In this document: positions 62,763 through 64,000 of the stretch, in pieces
Position numbering within the stretch: position 1 is the first letter of the stretch
Layout of the letters: each line of letters opens with the position of its first letter
NCBI RefSeq assembly: GCF_007748035.1
Contig: NZ_CP036278.1
Span: 4,712,001 to 4,776,000 of the forward strand
Direction: 5' to 3'
Source of the DNA: Aeoliella mucimassa
GTDB taxonomy: Bacteria; Planctomycetota; Planctomycetia; Pirellulales; Lacipirellulaceae
Length of the DNA stretch: 64,000 bases
Program-made: the position numbers and the translations under genes
Notes under the pieces: generated by a model
The model's database searches: none
What the model was told of the DNA's origin: nothing
Seen by the model: only the letters and a program-made list of their open reading frames with translations

Positions 62763-64000
62763 ATGACCAAGCTCTGGCGCATTGCGAACTACGATTCGGC
62801 GCTGGTAGAACGTCTCGCGATCGCAGCGAATGTCCCTCCGGTCGTTGCGCAACTGCTGATCGGCCGTGGCATCGATAGCCCCAAAGTGGCCCAGCGGTTC
62901 CTCGACGCCAAGCTGACCGATCTTCGCGATCCCGATCAGCTGCCCGGCGTCCCCCATGCGGCCGAGATGATTTTCGCCGCTGCGAAGGCCAAGAAACGCA
63001 TCGTCATCTACGGCGATTACGACGCCGACGGCATGACAGCCACTGCGATTCTGATGCGGTGCCTGCGGCTGCTCCACGCCAACGTGGAGTTCTATGTTCC
63101 TCACCGGCTTGAGCAAGGCTACGGGCTGAACTGCCAGTCGCTCGACGAGTTGCACTCGGCCGGCACCGACATGGTGATCACCGTCGACAACGGCATCGCC
63201 AGCCTCAAAGAGGCCGACCACACAAAGCAACTCGGCATCGACCTGGTGGTGACCGACCACCATCAAATGGCTTCGCGACTGCCGGAAGCCGTGGCGATCG
63301 TCCACCCTCAACTCCCAGGCTACGATTACCCGTTCCCTGGCCTGTGCGGCGCAGCAGTCGCTTTCAAACTCGCCTGGGCGCTCTGCCAGCTCGCTTCTGG
63401 CGAGAAGCGGGTGAAGCCCGCCATGCGTGAGTTTCTGCTACAGGCGACGGGACTGGCTGCGATTGGTACCGTTGCGGATGTGGTTCCGCTGGTCGACGAG
63501 AACCGAGTGCTGGTGCTTCACGGGCTCAAGGCTCTGTCGGCGACACCCACTGTCGGTGTCGCTGCCATGGTGCGGGCGAACGAGCTAGATAAGAAACCAG
63601 CCCTGGCGAGCGACGACATTGGGTTCACCATCGCCCCCCGCCTGAACGCGGCCGGACGACTGGGACAAGCTGAACTGGCCGTAGAACTACTGACGACCGA
63701 CGATCCTCAACGGGCTGCCGAGCTGGCCGAGTTCGTCAACGAGTTGAACCTGGAGCGACAATCGCTCGAACGCAGCGTGCTGCTCGCCGCCCGTAAGCAG
63801 GCCAAGAACCGCTTTAATCCTCAAGAGGATTCCGCCTTGGTGCTGGCCGATCATGGCTGGCATGCCGGGGTGATCGGCATTGTCGCAGGCAAACTCGTCG
63901 AACAATTCCATCGCCCAGTCGTGCTAATCTCGCAGGACAAGCTGGGCATAAAACCAGGAACCGGGTCAGGGCGTAGTGTTCCGGGATTCGACTTGCATCG
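62763..64000 (+). CDS. recJ: Single-stranded-DNA-specific exonuclease RecJ, N-terminal part, cut by window edge
   Basis: An open frame starts at ATG 62763 (MTKLWRIANYDSALVERL) and runs off the window, about 412 residues of the usual 560-600. It has the DHH-phosphoesterase motifs: GDYDADGMTATAIL, MVITVDNGI, VVTDHHQM and HPQLPGYDYPF, then GLAAIGTVADVVPL and NAAGRLG. RecJ is the 5'-3' exonuclease in recombinational repair. The ATG has no strong ribosome-binding site; another ATG at 62740 is out of frame. Confidence 0.93.
   Translation, partial: MTKLWRIANYDSALVERLAIAANVPPVVAQLLIGRGIDSPKVAQRFLDAKLTDLRDPDQLPGVPHAAEMIFAAAKAKKRIVIYGDYDADGMTATAILMRCLRLLHANVEFYVPHRLEQGYGLNCQSLDELHSAGTDMVITVDNGIASLKEADHTKQLGIDLVVTDHHQMASRLPEAVAIVHPQLPGYDYPFPGLCGAAVAFKLAWALCQLASGEKRVKPAMREFLLQATGLAAIGTVADVVPLVDENRVLVLHGLKALSATPTVGVAAMVRANELDKKPALASDDIGFTIAPRLNAAGRLGQAELAVELLTTDDPQRAAELAEFVNELNLERQSLERSVLLAARKQAKNRFNPQEDSALVLADHGWHAGVIGIVAGKLVEQFHRPVVLISQDKLGIKPGTGSGRSVPGFDLH

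Overview
The window reads as chromosome of a planctomycete, probably order Pirellulales. The evidence is a set of lineage hallmarks: very large secreted proteins that begin with the planctomycete LExRxLLA signature (43076 and the minus-strand gene starting at 53465), a BBP7-type outer-membrane barrel, a PEP-CTERM protein, a secreted sulfatase, a dockerin, a Ser/Thr kinase, two membrane pyrophosphatases and weak Shine-Dalgarno use. The placement is by gene content only; there is no rRNA in the window.

Layout. 1-4713: a tripartite RND efflux system (permease cut by the window edge, adaptor) divergent from a CecR-like TetR regulator and a NodT-type outer-membrane factor, with two identical-half palindromic operators between them. 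4714-8546: repeat copies A and B flank a sulfatase gene and tRNA-Ala(CGC). 8547-11103: a PEP-CTERM protein and an IS110 element with a strongly folded upstream RNA whose internal loop carries segments matching both insertion flanks. 11104-13340: cheW and a chemoreceptor. 13907-17150: an orphan CzcC-like TolC protein and a secreted TPR protein. 17403-21185: sdhCAB, then a small Cys-rich membrane protein. 21624-30725: smc, a FlgI-like/HEAT lipoprotein, yidD-rnpA and a large secreted protein of unknown function, all on the minus strand. 31080-36064: a small conserved-looking protein, a kinase fused to a degenerate receiver, a triple zinc-ribbon membrane protein and holB. 36362-42747: two membrane pyrophosphatases separated by tRNA-Ser(GCT); the second has an extra domain. 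43076-55551: a CotH/lamin-tail/dockerin giant, an ISKra4-family insertion with intact ends and a 9-bp target duplication, repeat copy C, an SdrD/DUF11 adhesin-like giant and a BBP7 barrel. 55819-62405: a MacAB-TolC-like export operon. 62490-64000: rpmG and the start of recJ.

Functional themes are envelope export (two complete tripartite pumps plus one orphan outer-membrane factor), surface proteins, pyrophosphate- and succinate-linked energy metabolism, and housekeeping genes (smc, rnpA, holB, rpmG, recJ). Mobile or repetitive DNA is concentrated at 4.8-11 kb and 47.7-49.7 kb. The most interesting items are the IS110 guide-RNA candidate with matching insertion flanks, the three-copy mosaic hairpin repeat, the FlgI/HEAT lipoprotein, the pyrophosphatase with an extracytoplasmic insert and the kinase with a receiver-like tail lacking its phospho-acceptor.
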